In this document: piece by piece, positions 33,960-44,178 of the stretch
Numbering within the stretch: the stretch's first letter is position 1
Layout of the letters: each line of letters opens with the position of its first letter
Origin: Diabrotica undecimpunctata
Lineage: Eukaryota; Arthropoda; Insecta; Coleoptera; Chrysomelidae
Reading direction: 5' to 3'
Length of the DNA: 64,000 bases
NCBI RefSeq assembly: GCF_040954645.1
Contig: NC_092809.1
Span: 70,224,141-70,288,140 of the forward strand
Program-made: the position numbers and the translations under genes
Notes under the pieces: model-generated
What the model was told of the DNA's origin: nothing
Database searches by the model: none
Seen by the model: the letters and a program-made list of their open reading frames with translations, nothing else

Positions 33960-34249
33960 TGTTACGAACATGCATTCTACGTAGCCCATATAACGGTTGC
34001 AGGCCGGGACGAGAATGATCTGCCCTTCTAGATGCGACGGGAACTGTCGACCGCTAGAAAGTTCGACCCGACAAGCGATGAGACGAATTAAAGATGGGCT
34101 ACTCCAGAATGTTCAAGTACATAGTGACTTTTATATATAAGCCTACCTTCTAGGAGTTAAGTTTAGTTGATAAGAGATAATCGTGCTGTAAACTTATAAA
34201 TAAATATATTTATATAAATTCGAACGGCTTGTTTTATTTAATATCGCTA
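33960..34249 (+). repeat. 3' LTR, gypsy-type element
   Basis: About 290 bp, starting TGTTACGAAC right after the polypurine tract. It matches 30222-30509. Its last bases are adjacent to a LINE insertion site. Confidence 0.9.
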
Positions 34250-34258
34250 TAATACCTT

Positions 34259-34792
34259 CTTCGTCTTGTAGTTCCTTCTCCTATCGGAGGTTGGCTATCA
34301 TCACAGCTATCCGTACCTTATTGGCGGCTGCTCTAAAAAGATCTACTGAGCTGCAACTATACCACTCTCTTAGGTTTCTCAGCCAGGAAATTCTTCGTCT
34401 TCCTATGGATCTTTTACCCTTGATTTTACCTTGCATTATGAGCCTTATTATCTCATATTTCGCACCTTTGGTAATGTGGCCTAAATATTCCAGCTTTCTT
34501 GTTTTGATGTGCTTTATGACCTCGCAATCCTTTTGTAGCGTTATTAACACTTCTGCGTTTGTAACTCGTTGAGTCCATGGTATTTTCAAAATTCTTCTAT
34601 AGCACCACATCTTAAATGATTCCATTTTCTTTATATTATCCACTTTTAGTATCCAGCTTTTCGTTCCATACAACAAAGGCGAGAACACGTAGCATCTTAA
34701 GGCTCTTATCCTCAGATCCAGAGGAAGGTCTCGATTGACAAACATTGTTTTCATTTTTATAAATGCTTGTCTTGCAATTTCAATGCGTGTAC
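34259..34792 (-). mobile_element. 5'-truncated RTE-like LINE at the LTR edge
   Basis: Minus-strand LINE 3' fragment flanked by AATACCTT (34251-34258 and 34793-34800). The (GAA)-type tail is at 34259-34266. The frame 34754-34281 is intact and encodes the C-terminal domain ('LDLRIRALRCYVFSPLLYG', 'MWCYRRILKIPWTQRV', 'LREWYSCSSVDLFRAAANK'), clearly the same family as the LINE at 938-1579. It inserted beside or after the gypsy LTR. Confidence 0.88.
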
Positions 34793-34929
34793 AATACCTT
34801 ACAAACTGCTAAAATTACTTGTAGAAGATCAATCATTAAATGTTGTAGTGTCGCTGTTGACATCTTAACCAGATTATTTACATTATCCACATATTTCTGT
34901 TACTTCATATACTCGAAAAAGGAACTTAT

Positions 34930-35400
34930 TCAATAATATCCACCGAGTAGCAGGAAAAAATGCAGACGTCAGTAGTCTTAATGCCACCATTTAGAATTTT
35001 CTTCTCGAAAAGTTATTTTTATTCAAGTCAGTTGACACATTTATAAACCAGATGACGTAGCTAACTATCCTATAGATTTTTAAATTCACTGGAATGGCCT
35101 GGACTTTCCAAATGAAGGATCACATATATTAATCAACCTCGACTGTGCAATGGAACGAGACTGACTGTGAAAAAGCTAATAAATAATGTTATTAAGGCAA
35201 CACACATCAAGGAAAAATACAAAAAAGAAGATATCTTGATCTTAAGTATGATTCCAATGGAATTACAATTTGATTTTAAAAGTCTACAGTTTCCCGTGCC
35301 TTGGGCTTTTGCCATGACGATAAATAAATCGCAAAGGAAGGTTGGAAGTTTTCGGTACAACTTAGACTTTCCATGTTTTGTGTGTGTTCCGTTTCGCATC
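34930..35400 (+). pseudogene. Helitron helicase (PIF1-like) C-terminal fragment
   Basis: Plus-strand pieces match the C-terminal helicase part of Helitron RepHel proteins: 'LFKSVDTFINQ', 'FLNSLEWPG' (in another frame), 'RLTVKKLINNVIKATHI' and 'QFPVPWAFAMTINKSQ'. The last motif is motif V/VI of PIF1-type helicases, with the usual Gln-Gly altered. Several frameshifts and stops are present, and no Rep nuclease or CTRR 3' end was found nearby. Confidence 0.7.
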
Positions 35401-35479
35401 TATGTTTATTTTAAACTTATTCATCATAGTAATAATATATTCATTTTTTATCTCTATTCAAACATACGCGCCACTGACT

Positions 35480-36620
35480 AGAGTGCTTTATATTTTTACC
35501 TGTTAAAGTAGTAGCCGAAAAGTGGCAACTTGATAGTGATTAGTAAAATACTTTGTTATTTTTCGTCCGTGATAATCCCGAAAATTCGAGAGTTACAGCG
35601 AAAAATAATTTAGTACAATAAGCCGATGTGTATAATTAATATAATACGTTAATGACAATGATAAGGATTGGCCGTAAAACATTAAAAAATATTTGAGTGA
35701 ATTAAAAACAAATAAACAAGGTTAACTGATAATTAGTGAAGTATAAACAATTGAACCGGTAATTACATCTAATTCTTGTCCGATTTTATAGCACATTGCC
35801 AAACTGACAAGAATTTCTGAGTACAGAATAAAATCAATAACAGTATCACAGTGAAACGATAGGCATTTTTTTCTCTGAACCATTGAGGTGGAAAACAGTG
35901 TTTGGCGCCGAAAATGGAAAGATACCTGGAAAGGAAAACATGTCTGGACAGCGACGGTACAACGGATGATGGCACAAACAGGAGGACAAGAGATGAGAGT
36001 TCAGAGAGAACGAAGAAGAAAGGTCAACGAAGAGTTGAAAACTCTCCAAGACTTCACTCAAAACAACAGATAACCATGATTAGACAAAACTGGATAAATT
36101 AATAGACATAATGGATAATCTGGCAAGTGACATTAAAGAAATAAAGAGAACCCAAAACAGAAGTAATGAAGTCTTCAGAAGTTTCTTTCTGAAGAAAGAA
36201 AATATGGAAATCAAAAAGGAGTTAAATAAAGTCAAGGAAAATATTGAATTCATGGAAAAACAAAGAAGAAATAACAATGTAGTGATGAGTGGTCTAGCTA
36301 TTTAAACATACCATCAAAGCGTCTTAAAAGAGGGAATGAGCAACTTCATTAAACACATTTTGAGATAGATGTTAAAATTAAAATTGCACACAAACTGGGA
36401 GAGAAAACCTGTCTGACTTAATTAGTAAAACATGAAGAGAATGTAAAGGTTATGAAAAATAAATCTAAACTAAGACATGTTGAAGAAGGAAAAGTATACA
36501 TCAATGATGATACTACGAATAAAGAGAGAGAAATTCAGAAAACATGCGCAAGAAGAAAAGGAAAGAGGAAAGAATGTAAGAATTGGTGGAAATACAATAT
36601 GGATCAACAAGGTCGGCTGG
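35480..36620 (+). pseudogene. LINE 5' part with ORF1 only
   Basis: Plus-strand ORF1-type nucleic-acid-binding protein of a LINE. It begins about 35913 with a basic stretch, then a coiled coil at 36111-36270 ('KENMEIKKELNKVKENIEF'). Then comes 'QRRNNNVVMSGLAI', typical of the start of the RRM in L1/RTE-like ORF1. After decayed sequence, 36452-36610 has 'KSKLRHVEEGKVYINDDT'. ORF2 does not follow. Loss of the 3' side is unusual for LINE copies, which normally lose the 5' side, so a later rearrangement joined this to the repeat at 36.6 kb. Related to ORF1 at 50.2 kb. Confidence 0.65.
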
Positions 36621-36639
36621 AAATTTTGAAATTTCTACT

Positions 36640-37480
36640 AAGTCGATTTCGTCCAAAACGTGATACAAGTGTTCGTTGTGGTGACTTCGGAACTAATCAA
36701 AAAACACATGTAACGAAATATCAAGACAAAGCAAGTTATTGGAAGTTTTCGACTATCGAAAATTTCCTAAGTCGATGAGACCTAAATGTAGAAAAGTTAT
36801 TTTTATAACAAAAATTATTTCAAAGTCAATAAAGAAAAATAAAATACTAGAAATATTTCAAAGTCCCTAAAAGAGAAATAAAATATTAGTAATATTTCAA
36901 AGTCCCTGAAAGAGAATAAATATTAGAAAAATATCCTAAGTTCCTAAAGGAAAAGATATAATTTGTCAGAAATTATCCTAAATCGCTGAAAGAAATATAA
37001 AAATATTATAAAATTCTTCTAAGATCCGTTCAATAACTTAGAGAATCTGAAAGAGAAATAATTTTACAAAATTATCCTAAGTCTAAATTCGTCGAAAAAT
37101 ACCAAATAAATAAATATGAAAAATTATTGTAAGTTCGTTTATGAACTTGGAAAAAAATCTGAAAGAGAAATTAAAATAACAATAATTTACGAAATTATGC
37201 TAAGTTAAAATTCCCTGAAAATATCGTATAAATCAAATAAGAAACTATTCTATTCGTTTAAGAAAAATCCTGAAAGAAATAACCAAATAATTCAAATTAT
37301 CCTAAGTTATTAAATCAGAAATAAATATCTTACCAAAATTTTCTAAGTCGAAAATACCCGGAAAATAGAAGAAAAATATGAAATCGTACCAAGTCGAAAA
37401 TACAATTTAATTCGAAATAAAATATTTCACGAGAAATATCCTAAGTCAAAAAAAGCTGAAATAAATACAATTTAAATATA
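36640..37480. repeat. Degenerate tandem repeat, period about 35-65 bp
   Basis: The motif TTATCCTAAGTC with variants recurs at about 36767, 36941, 36981, 37017, 37074, 37128, 37199, 37301, 37343 and 37438. It usually alternates with CTGAAAGAGAAATAAA-like segments. Unit length and sequence vary, so this is an old minisatellite-like array. No coding content is seen. Confidence 0.7.
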
Positions 37481-37697
37481 AATTAGACTAAGCCTCGCTA
37501 GAGAACTTGGAAAAATCCTGAAATAAAAGGATAGCGGTTAGCTGCAATAAAAAGCAGAGTTTCTGGGAACTAAATCAACCAGAAGGTCTCTAATGCCAAG
37601 AAGGCTGGTTCTGCGGAGCCCTGTCCAGACCAGAACGAGTTTTTGGCCGTCGTGTACATATACTTATATGAAATTAATTCGAGCTTGCACGAAAGCC

Positions 37698-37843
37698 AAT
37701 GCTCAATTTCGGGCAATACCATTGGCTGCAATTATCGTTGCAATTCGACCAATCGTAAAGCCGGAATTGAGTTTCAATTTCGGGCAATACCAGCTGCAAT
37801 TATGGTTGCAATTTGACCAATTGTAAAGCAGGAATTCAGCTAT
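37698..37843. repeat. Two-copy 72-73 bp direct repeat
   Basis: The copies at about 37698-37769 and 37770-37843 share CAATTTCGGGCAATACCA, a CTGCAATTAT core, TTGACCAAT-like sequence and AAAGC.GGAATT, with several substitutions. They immediately precede the LINE endonuclease fragment. Confidence 0.8.
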
Positions 37844-37848
37844 TGGCG

Positions 37849-40244
37849 ACTATCGTTATGTATGGAATAAATGAAGACGCAAGAGCAGCTAGCAAAGACC
37901 TATTCTGGGATAAGGCCTCAGAAATAATAGATAGTTTAGAAGGCAATACTATAGTATTAGAGGATTTAAATGGTCGAGTGTGTGTAAGAGATGAACATAC
38001 CCAAGATGTATTATGACCATATGGAGAAGAAATAAAAAATAACAATGGGGAACGTATTATTGATATATGTAAAGAAAATAATTTAATAATAATAAACACA
38101 TTTTTTAAATACAAAGATGTACATAAATATACAGGAGAAGACAAAAGTAGAGGCAAAAGATCCATCATAGACTATGTGTTAGTAAATAGATCATTGAGGC
38201 AATGTATTAAAGACGTAAGACTAAAACGAGAAGCTGAAATTTATAGTGACCACTATCTAGTTGTAGCCAGGACCAGGGAGTGCGACAAGAATCAATAACC
38301 AAAGAGACCAAGAAAATAAGTAAAGGTCATGATACACAAACTATAGAAGTAATCAGGTAACATAAGCTATCAGACAAGGAAACAGCAAACAAGTTTGAAA
38401 ACTACGTTAAAACTACCTAACAGAGCACGCTGAACATGACTTATACTAAAATTGACAAATACCGAAAGAAGCACTCCTAAACGGTGGTAAACAAGCATGC
38501 GGAATAACAAGAAATAACAGAAGCAAAAAGTGTACAAACTGGTGGAACAATAAAATAAAAGCAGAAGTGTAGTCCAAGAAGATAGCTTGGAAAAATTATT
38601 TAAGGAACGAAACCGCAGACAACCTCCAATTATACAAACTGCAAAGAATCAAAGTCAAAGATATGGTACTAGCAGCGAAACGGAAAAGTTAGGAAGAATT
38701 AGGAAACAAGATCGAAGAAGACTACCACTCTAACGAAAAGTTATTCTTTAAAACCCTGAAGAATTTAAGAACCGAAAAGGCTCCACAAACACCAAAGCAA
38801 ATAAGGGACAAAGAAGGACACTTACTGCATGACAATAACCACAACCTAGATAGATGGAAGCAATATTTCGAGGATCTACTGAATATCCAAAACGATGTAG
38901 ACATTATCACAGAAGAACCAGAAGAGGCAGAGCACGAAGACCAAATTCAAAACGAAATAACTATAGCAGTAACAAAAGAAATCATACAAAAGCTTAAGAA
39001 AGGTAAGGCGGCTGGATTTGATAAAATCACAGCAGAAATGCTTAAAAAGATGGGCGACAGGGGCATTGAACTGCTAACAAAAGTATGTAATAGGGCATGG
39101 AGTCAGTGCCAAATACCAAAAGATTGGGAAGTGAGAGTTATTTTACCCATCTTCAAAAAGGGTAACAGACGCGAATGTAGTAACTACAGAGGAATAACAC
39201 TACTGAGCATCCCATCTAAAGTATATGAGAGAATACTAGAAAAACGTTGATTCTAAAATGGAACAATCACATAGTGGATTTAGAAAAGGGAGAAGTATCC
39301 AAGATCACATTTTTACTATCAAGAAACTAATACAAAACGCACTGAACTCAAGCACTAAGTTATACCAAGCCTTTATAGACTTATAAAAGGCATTTGATAG
39401 TACTCCAAGGAAGGTGATTGACATATGTTTAAAAAAGAAAGGTGGGAAAATCAAACTCAGGCAAGCCATTATGAGTATATATAGACATACAAGGAACAGA
39501 ATCAGAACCGATAATATGGAATCCGAAGAGTTCATAGTAAATGAGGTTCTACGTCAAGGAGAAGTCCTAGGCCCCATACTGTTTAATATTGTCTTGGATG
39601 ACATAATTAAATAAACTAGAGCAGAAACATTGAAATTATATGCCAGACATAGAAATCTAAAAGCAGTGTGGATCTCAGAGTGTGCATACGCAGACGATCT
39701 AGTGATATTTGGGATAAATGAAGAAGCACTCAATCGAAATTTGCAAGTATGGAACGCTGCACTAATTAAACGAAATTTGAGGATCAATAATGAGAAGACG
39801 AAAGTAATAGTATGTGGAAAAAATAGAAAACAAACGAAGATAACACTTAACGGAAATACACTCGAACAAGTCGATACTTACAAATACTTGAGAGTACACA
39901 TAGAGAACAGAGGAAGTGGAGGAACTGAAATAAGTTCCAGAATAGAAAGTGCTGCTTGGATGTACCACGCAATTAAAAGTACGTTTTTGCCGAAAAAAGA
40001 AGTATCCGAAAAAGCCAAAGTGACCATATACTAGACTATGTTTGTACCGATTTTAACTTTTGGTAGTGAAAGTTGGACGCTTACTGATATATTAAAATAG
40101 AAAATACAGAGCATATAAATGAAGTTTCTTAGAAGAATAATGGGTATAACCAGGTTAGACAGGATTAGAAATGAGGCAGTCAGAGAACATCTTAAGGTCC
40201 AACCAATTATTAAGAAAATTAAAGAGGCCCAACTGAGATGGTAT
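37849..40244 (+). pseudogene. LINE endonuclease/RT ORF, broken and split by LTR element
   Basis: Plus-strand LINE truncated at the 5' side inside the APE endonuclease ('MYGINEDARAASKDLFW', 'GNTIVLEDLNGRV', catalytic 'SDHYLV' near 38245). RT entry is 'KLKKGKAAGFDKITAEML' near 39000, then 'FKKGNRRECSNYRGITLLS'. Motif A is eroded by stops near 39380. The catalytic 'YADD' is at 39687-39698 and the 'FGSESWTL' C-terminal region near 40060. Many stops and frameshifts are present. The frame is cut at 40244 in 'RWY' by the short LTR element and resumes at 41876 with 'GH'. Confidence 0.8.
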
Positions 40245-40711
40245 TGTCATCAAGTGCCACCAATCACGCACTTCGATGTTCATCGCCCTTCCTTCTGGAA
40301 CATATAATTAAATTTAATTGGTCGAGAAATGAAAAAGTTTCATATAAAGTTAATTTATCTTTAAATATGGAACATTTTCGGATCTCAGGTCAGTCAAGTC
40401 AGTACAGTGTATAGTGTGTGTTTTACCCGTGTAGGGTAGCTCCCTAGAGCACTTTGCTCGAAGGGCTCTGTTTCTTTCTAAGACTCTGAAGCTGAGTTTT
40501 TTTCTTCTTAGAAAGAATGTGTTTTATTTCCACCACCTAATAAAACCATAATGGCATTGTCTCTTCAAGATAATGCCACAATAAGAGCGTACCGGCCAAC
40601 TACGCAATATTACACCATATTGCGCAATAGTTGGACAGATTAATAAACATGGAATTTTTGCACCAAGTTGCAATCATTTTCATACGTTTATTAATTACAC
40701 CGGAGACGACA
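40245..40711 (+). repeat. 5' LTR of the short LTR element
   Basis: 467 bp, TG...CA ends. It differs from the 3' LTR by a one-base A indel (about 40349) and two substitutions (about 40399 and 40626). It contains AATAAAACC and other poly(A)-like signals. Confidence 0.95.
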
Positions 40712-40723
40712 TGGCGCCCAACC
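40712..40723 (+). promoter_or_regulatory. Primer-binding site (tRNA-Lys type)
   Basis: TGGCGCCCAACC directly follows the LTR. Its first 11 bases are complementary to the 3' end of insect tRNA-Lys. Confidence 0.85.
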
Positions 40724-41166
40724 TTCAACGAACTCTACCACGACTCCGAGATGTCAGAGTTCTCATGCTCCGCGATCGAAAATCGCAAACAGTTCCAACA
40801 CGATGCCTGCATCAAAACCACTCAAGAAAACAGCGGGGAGAAGCATCGGGTGTTAGTACACCAAACTAACATGCCGATATCCACCTTCTGCAGCCCTGAA
40901 ACCGTCGATGTGCCATATCTCCGACGAGCCAGCCTACTTGATGCTAAGTACCTGATGCAATGGATGTCTCCGCAGTAGCCAGTCACTGCCTGCCCTACCA
41001 TTATGTGGTCCAGAGCACCACGGAGGCCCAGGCAAACTCGCCTACGACACACCGGCGACATGCAGATGGGAAACGTACAGCTAGAGAGGACGAAGCCGCC
41101 GTAGAGGAGCACGTCGTCGAGGATGGACCTGCAGATGCTGTCCACAACACCGATCACCGCCTGTGA
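40712..41166 (+). CDS. Unrecognised frames inside the short LTR element
   Basis: Two overlapping frames (to 40978, and 40960-41166) cover the G+C-rich interior. The first, from the primer site, encodes a His/Ser-rich segment including 'WRPTFNELYHDSEMSEFS'. The second is rich in His, Arg, Asp and Glu. Neither has a domain I recognise. The region may be residual gag or pure packaging sequence. Low confidence that any protein is made. Confidence 0.25.
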
Positions 41167-41407
41167 GTGTTTTTGTGCAGTGTAAGTGCGCGCTACGCGA
41201 GTGTACGCGAGTGTAGTGTGTGTTAGAGGACTTGTAAGTAATTTGACAATATAGACATATTTATTTTGATATATTTCATGTTATATTTGATATATTTTAT
41301 GCATTTTTTTTCCCTTTTTTACATGTATTTGTAAAAAAATTGTTTTCTTAAGTTTTTTAATAAAATCATCTTTTTTATCAGCCTCAGAGTCTCCAAAGCA
41401 GGGGGGA

Positions 41408-41875
41408 TGTCATCAAGTGCCACCAATCACGCACTTCGATGTTCATCGCCCTTCCTTCTGGAACATATAATTAAATTTAATTGGTCGAGAAATGAAAAAG
41501 TTTCATATAAAAGTTAATTTATCTTTAAATATGGAACATTTTCGGATCTCAGGTCAGTCAAATCAGTACAGTGTATAGTGTGTGTTTTACCCGTGTAGGG
41601 TAGCTCCCTAGAGCACTTTGCTCGAAGGGCTCTGTTTCTTTCTAAGACTCTGAAGCTGAGTTTTTTTCTTCTTAGAAAGAATGTGTTTTATTTCCACCAC
41701 CTAATAAAACCATAATGGCATTGTCTCTTCAAGATAATGCCACAATAAGAGCGTACCGGCCAACTACGCAATATTACACCATATTGCGCTATAGTTGGAC
41801 AGATTAATAAACATGGAATTTTTGCACCAAGTTGCAATCATTTTCATACGTTTATTAATTACACCGGAGACGACA
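41408..41875 (+). repeat. 3' LTR of the short LTR element
   Basis: 468 bp, preceded by the purine tract at 41395-41407 (AAAGCA followed by a G run and A). Confidence 0.95.
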
Positions 41876-42060
41876 GTATGGACACATGGTTATGTGTATG
41901 TGTTATGGTGCAAACAACTTCACTTCGCTCTCAACACCAGACCAAGTCGGTCGCTATTTTGTACCGTCGGTTTTTTAATAACTGTAATTTATAAAGTTCG
42001 TAATAAAAGTGTATAACCCTTACAGTTTTCTCCAGTGTGTTTATCAGAAAGAATGAAATT
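41876..42060 (+). other. LINE continuation and possible LTR-like debris
   Basis: The first 17 bases continue the split LINE ('GHMVM'). From about 41893 the sequence no longer looks like LINE. It has a G+C-richer stretch, then an AATAAAAG signal and a CAGTGTG-type end, vaguely like the R-U5 end of an LTR. Confidence 0.35.
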
Positions 42061-42069
42061 AAATCATTG

Positions 42070-42123
42070 AAAAATAATAAAGAATATTGTGTTTTTTCAT
42101 ACACAATATTCTTTATTATTTTT
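42070..42123. repeat. Perfect 22-bp hairpin
   Basis: The arms at 42070-42091 and 42102-42123 are exact reverse complements around a 10-base T-rich loop. AT-rich; no flanking terminator or gene context is seen. Confidence 0.9.
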
Positions 42124-42573
42124 CTTTTATCTTGTGTTAATTTTAAGAAATTAAACTTTAACATATTTAATTCTTAGGCGATACGAAGTTTGATTACTTT
42201 GTTATTGAATAAGTAGAATTGTATTAACCATTTTCTATTATCGTTCTTTGTTTCACTCTATTAATTACCTGTTTGTCGAATTACCTTGCCTTAGTTTTGC
42301 ACCTCTCCTTTGCAATGCCAGTAACTCCAATTATAAATGTTCTTTTTTACAATTTAATATATAATATTCAGACTGAAAAAATGTGGGTTTGCCATGATTT
42401 GTTTATAATAAATTTTGTTTGATAATTGATTGTTGATAATAAACTTGCTGAATTTGCTGTTCTAGTACGTCGAAACTGGTGTTGCAAGATTCCACAATGT
42501 TCGGTGCTGATAGGCGGTAACTTTTTATTGAATATGGGTTATCGAATATACTGGATTCCATCGGTGACTATAC
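42124..42573. other. Unassigned stretch
   Basis: AT-rich DNA up to the TA target site of the Tc1-like element. Nothing recognised. Confidence 0.4.
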
Positions 42574-42575
42574 TA

Positions 42576-44176
42576 CACTCGCGATCATAAAATCCGGGTC
42601 ACCTTGAAAATCACCGATATTTCATTTTTAACAAGTTTTATCGTAAATAATAATAATACAAATACAAACTAATGCATGTTTCTGATAATTGTTGCGGTTT
42701 CCTTTGTAACAAAGAATTCCAATAAAGCCAATTTCGCGGTAAAGTGCACAGTTCCCAAAATGAACGCTACCTGTAACTCCGCTTGTTTTAAATGTCTCGT
42801 TTGTGCTTCGACTTTCTGTTCAAATGCAACGGACAAACGTTTATTATTGCCACCATTAGTGTTTATTAGTGCCATTATTAGTGTTTATTTTTTGACAAAA
42901 ATGCCTTTGACTGTTGAAACGGCAACAAATTGTTGCACTTGTGGAAGACGGTCACACTCAACGGCAAGTCGCAAGAACTGTTGGCGTAAGCCTTTCTACG
43001 GTTCAACGAGTGCTTCAACGCTTTCAGGAGGCAAGTTTGCCAACCAGGCGACCTGGCTCTGGACGAAGAACAACGACCACGGCACTAGATGACCGTTTCC
43101 GTGTGTTTCAATCTTTACGAAACCGGACCTCAACAGCGGTTATGCATCAAAATCGTCTAGAGGAAGTACGAAATCGCAATTTTATTGTTGCAACAGTCAG
43201 AAGAAGACTTCGTTCTTCTTGACTATCTTCTCGGGTAATGTCTAGAGGACCGCCACTTCACCGGGTGCCTCGAGTTGCACGACTAGCTTTTGATCGACAA
43301 TACGAGTGTTGGGGAATTAACGATTGTAGCAAAGTGTTATTCTCAGATGAAACCCGTTTCTGCCTAACTGGATCCGATGGACGTGTAAGAGTTTGGAGGA
43401 GAACCGGTGAACGATTTTCACAAGCTTGCATTGCTCCAAGAATGCCATTTGGTGGAGGCTCGGTCATGGCTTGGGGAGGTATATCTTCCGACTTCCACAC
43501 AGAATTACCCTTCATCGAAAATGGGTCCCTAACTGCACGAAGGTACATTACGGAGATTCCGGAAGAACATGTTATGCCCAATATGGCAGGGCTTGGGGAA
43601 AACGCCGTTTTTATGCAGGACAACGTGCGATCGCACGTTGCCAGGATCAGTATGTAATGGTTGGACGAAGTTGGAATTACGAGGGTAGCCTGGCCAGCTA
43701 GGTCTCCGGATCTGAATCCCATCGAACATCTCTGGGACGATTTGAAAAAACGTATTCAAACCCATACACCTCCTCCTAACAACGCACAGGAGCTTAAGGA
43801 TCTGCTAGAGAGTGAGTGGAATAACATACCACAACATGTAATCCGGAGAACAATTGAGAGTATGCCCCGTCGTCTGCAAGAGGTTATTAGAGCAAGGGGA
43901 GGCAATACACGATATTGGTCATTGAAATTTCACTGATTTTTTACCACGTTCTGTATTTTCCATATTTTTTCGTATGTCTGTTTTATCAACAATTTGATTT
44001 GTTTTCTGTTTTTTCCAATAAAAACAATAAAAACCCATTTTTTTTTCTTTCAAAACAAACATTGATAACAAGTAAAAAATACATTAGCCAAAAAAAAGGT
44101 TATTACTGCACCAGAGGCAAAAATATTGACGAAACTTGAAATTTTCAAGATGACCCGGATTTTATGATCGCTAGTG
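42576..44176 (+). mobile_element. Tc1-like transposon, nearly intact (1,601 bp)
   Basis: The inverted ends are about 36 bp, starting CACTCGCGATCATAAAATC on the left and CACTAGCGATCATAAAATC on the right. They are flanked by TA on both sides (42574-42575 and 44177-44178), the Tc1/mariner target. Length and structure match canonical Tc1-like elements. The single gene is a DD34E transposase. Confidence 0.95.
42914..43936 (+). pseudogene. Tc1-like DD34E transposase with two nonsense codons
   Basis: 341 codons in one frame, broken only by TGA at 43220-43222 and TAA at 43655-43657. The N-terminal helix-turn-helix is 'QIVALVEDGHTQRQVART' to 'STVQRVLQRF'. The basic linker 'RRPGSGRR' follows. The catalytic residues are Asp in 'VLFSDETRF', Asp in 'VFMQDNVRSH' and Glu in 'NPIEHLWDDL', with 34 residues between the last two. 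The end is 'ARGGNTRYW'. A likely original start is the ATG at 42901, one base out of frame just upstream ('MPLTVE'). The enzyme excises and pastes the element, so this copy has only a few lesions. Confidence 0.92.
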
Positions 44177-44178
44177 TA

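Larger units (their letters stand above)
30222..34249 (+). mobile_element. Gypsy-type LTR retrotransposon with internal deletion
   Basis: Plus-strand element with 5' LTR (about 30222-30509) and 3' LTR (33960-34249), gag, then directly the end of RNase H and integrase. Protease, RT and most of RNase H are missing, so it cannot be autonomous. A polypurine tract (AAGAGGGGGGCAG) immediately precedes the 3' LTR. The first bases of the 5' LTR are altered relative to the TGTTACGAAC start of the 3' LTR, and no TSD could be fixed. A later LINE insertion sits at its right edge. Confidence 0.88.
40245..41875 (+). mobile_element. Short non-autonomous LTR retrotransposon (TRIM/LARD-like, 1,631 bp)
   Basis: LTRs of 467 and 468 bp begin TGTCATCAAG and end GAGACGACA, with 4-bp duplications GTAT outside (40241-40244 and 41876-41879). 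A tRNA-Lys-type primer site follows the 5' LTR and a polypurine tract precedes the 3' LTR. The 696-bp interior has no pol. The LTRs differ at only three positions seen, so this is the youngest LTR insertion in the window. It must have borrowed proteins from an autonomous relative. Confidence 0.95.

Noticed and set aside
36641..37480. CRISPR-like array
   Set aside because: Repeats are neither exact nor evenly spaced, spacers are not distinct, no cas genes are present, and the genome is eukaryotic.
43258..43765. Minus-strand frames across the Tc1-like transposase
   Set aside because: The plus strand carries all catalytic motifs in one frame; the minus-strand frames are shadows.
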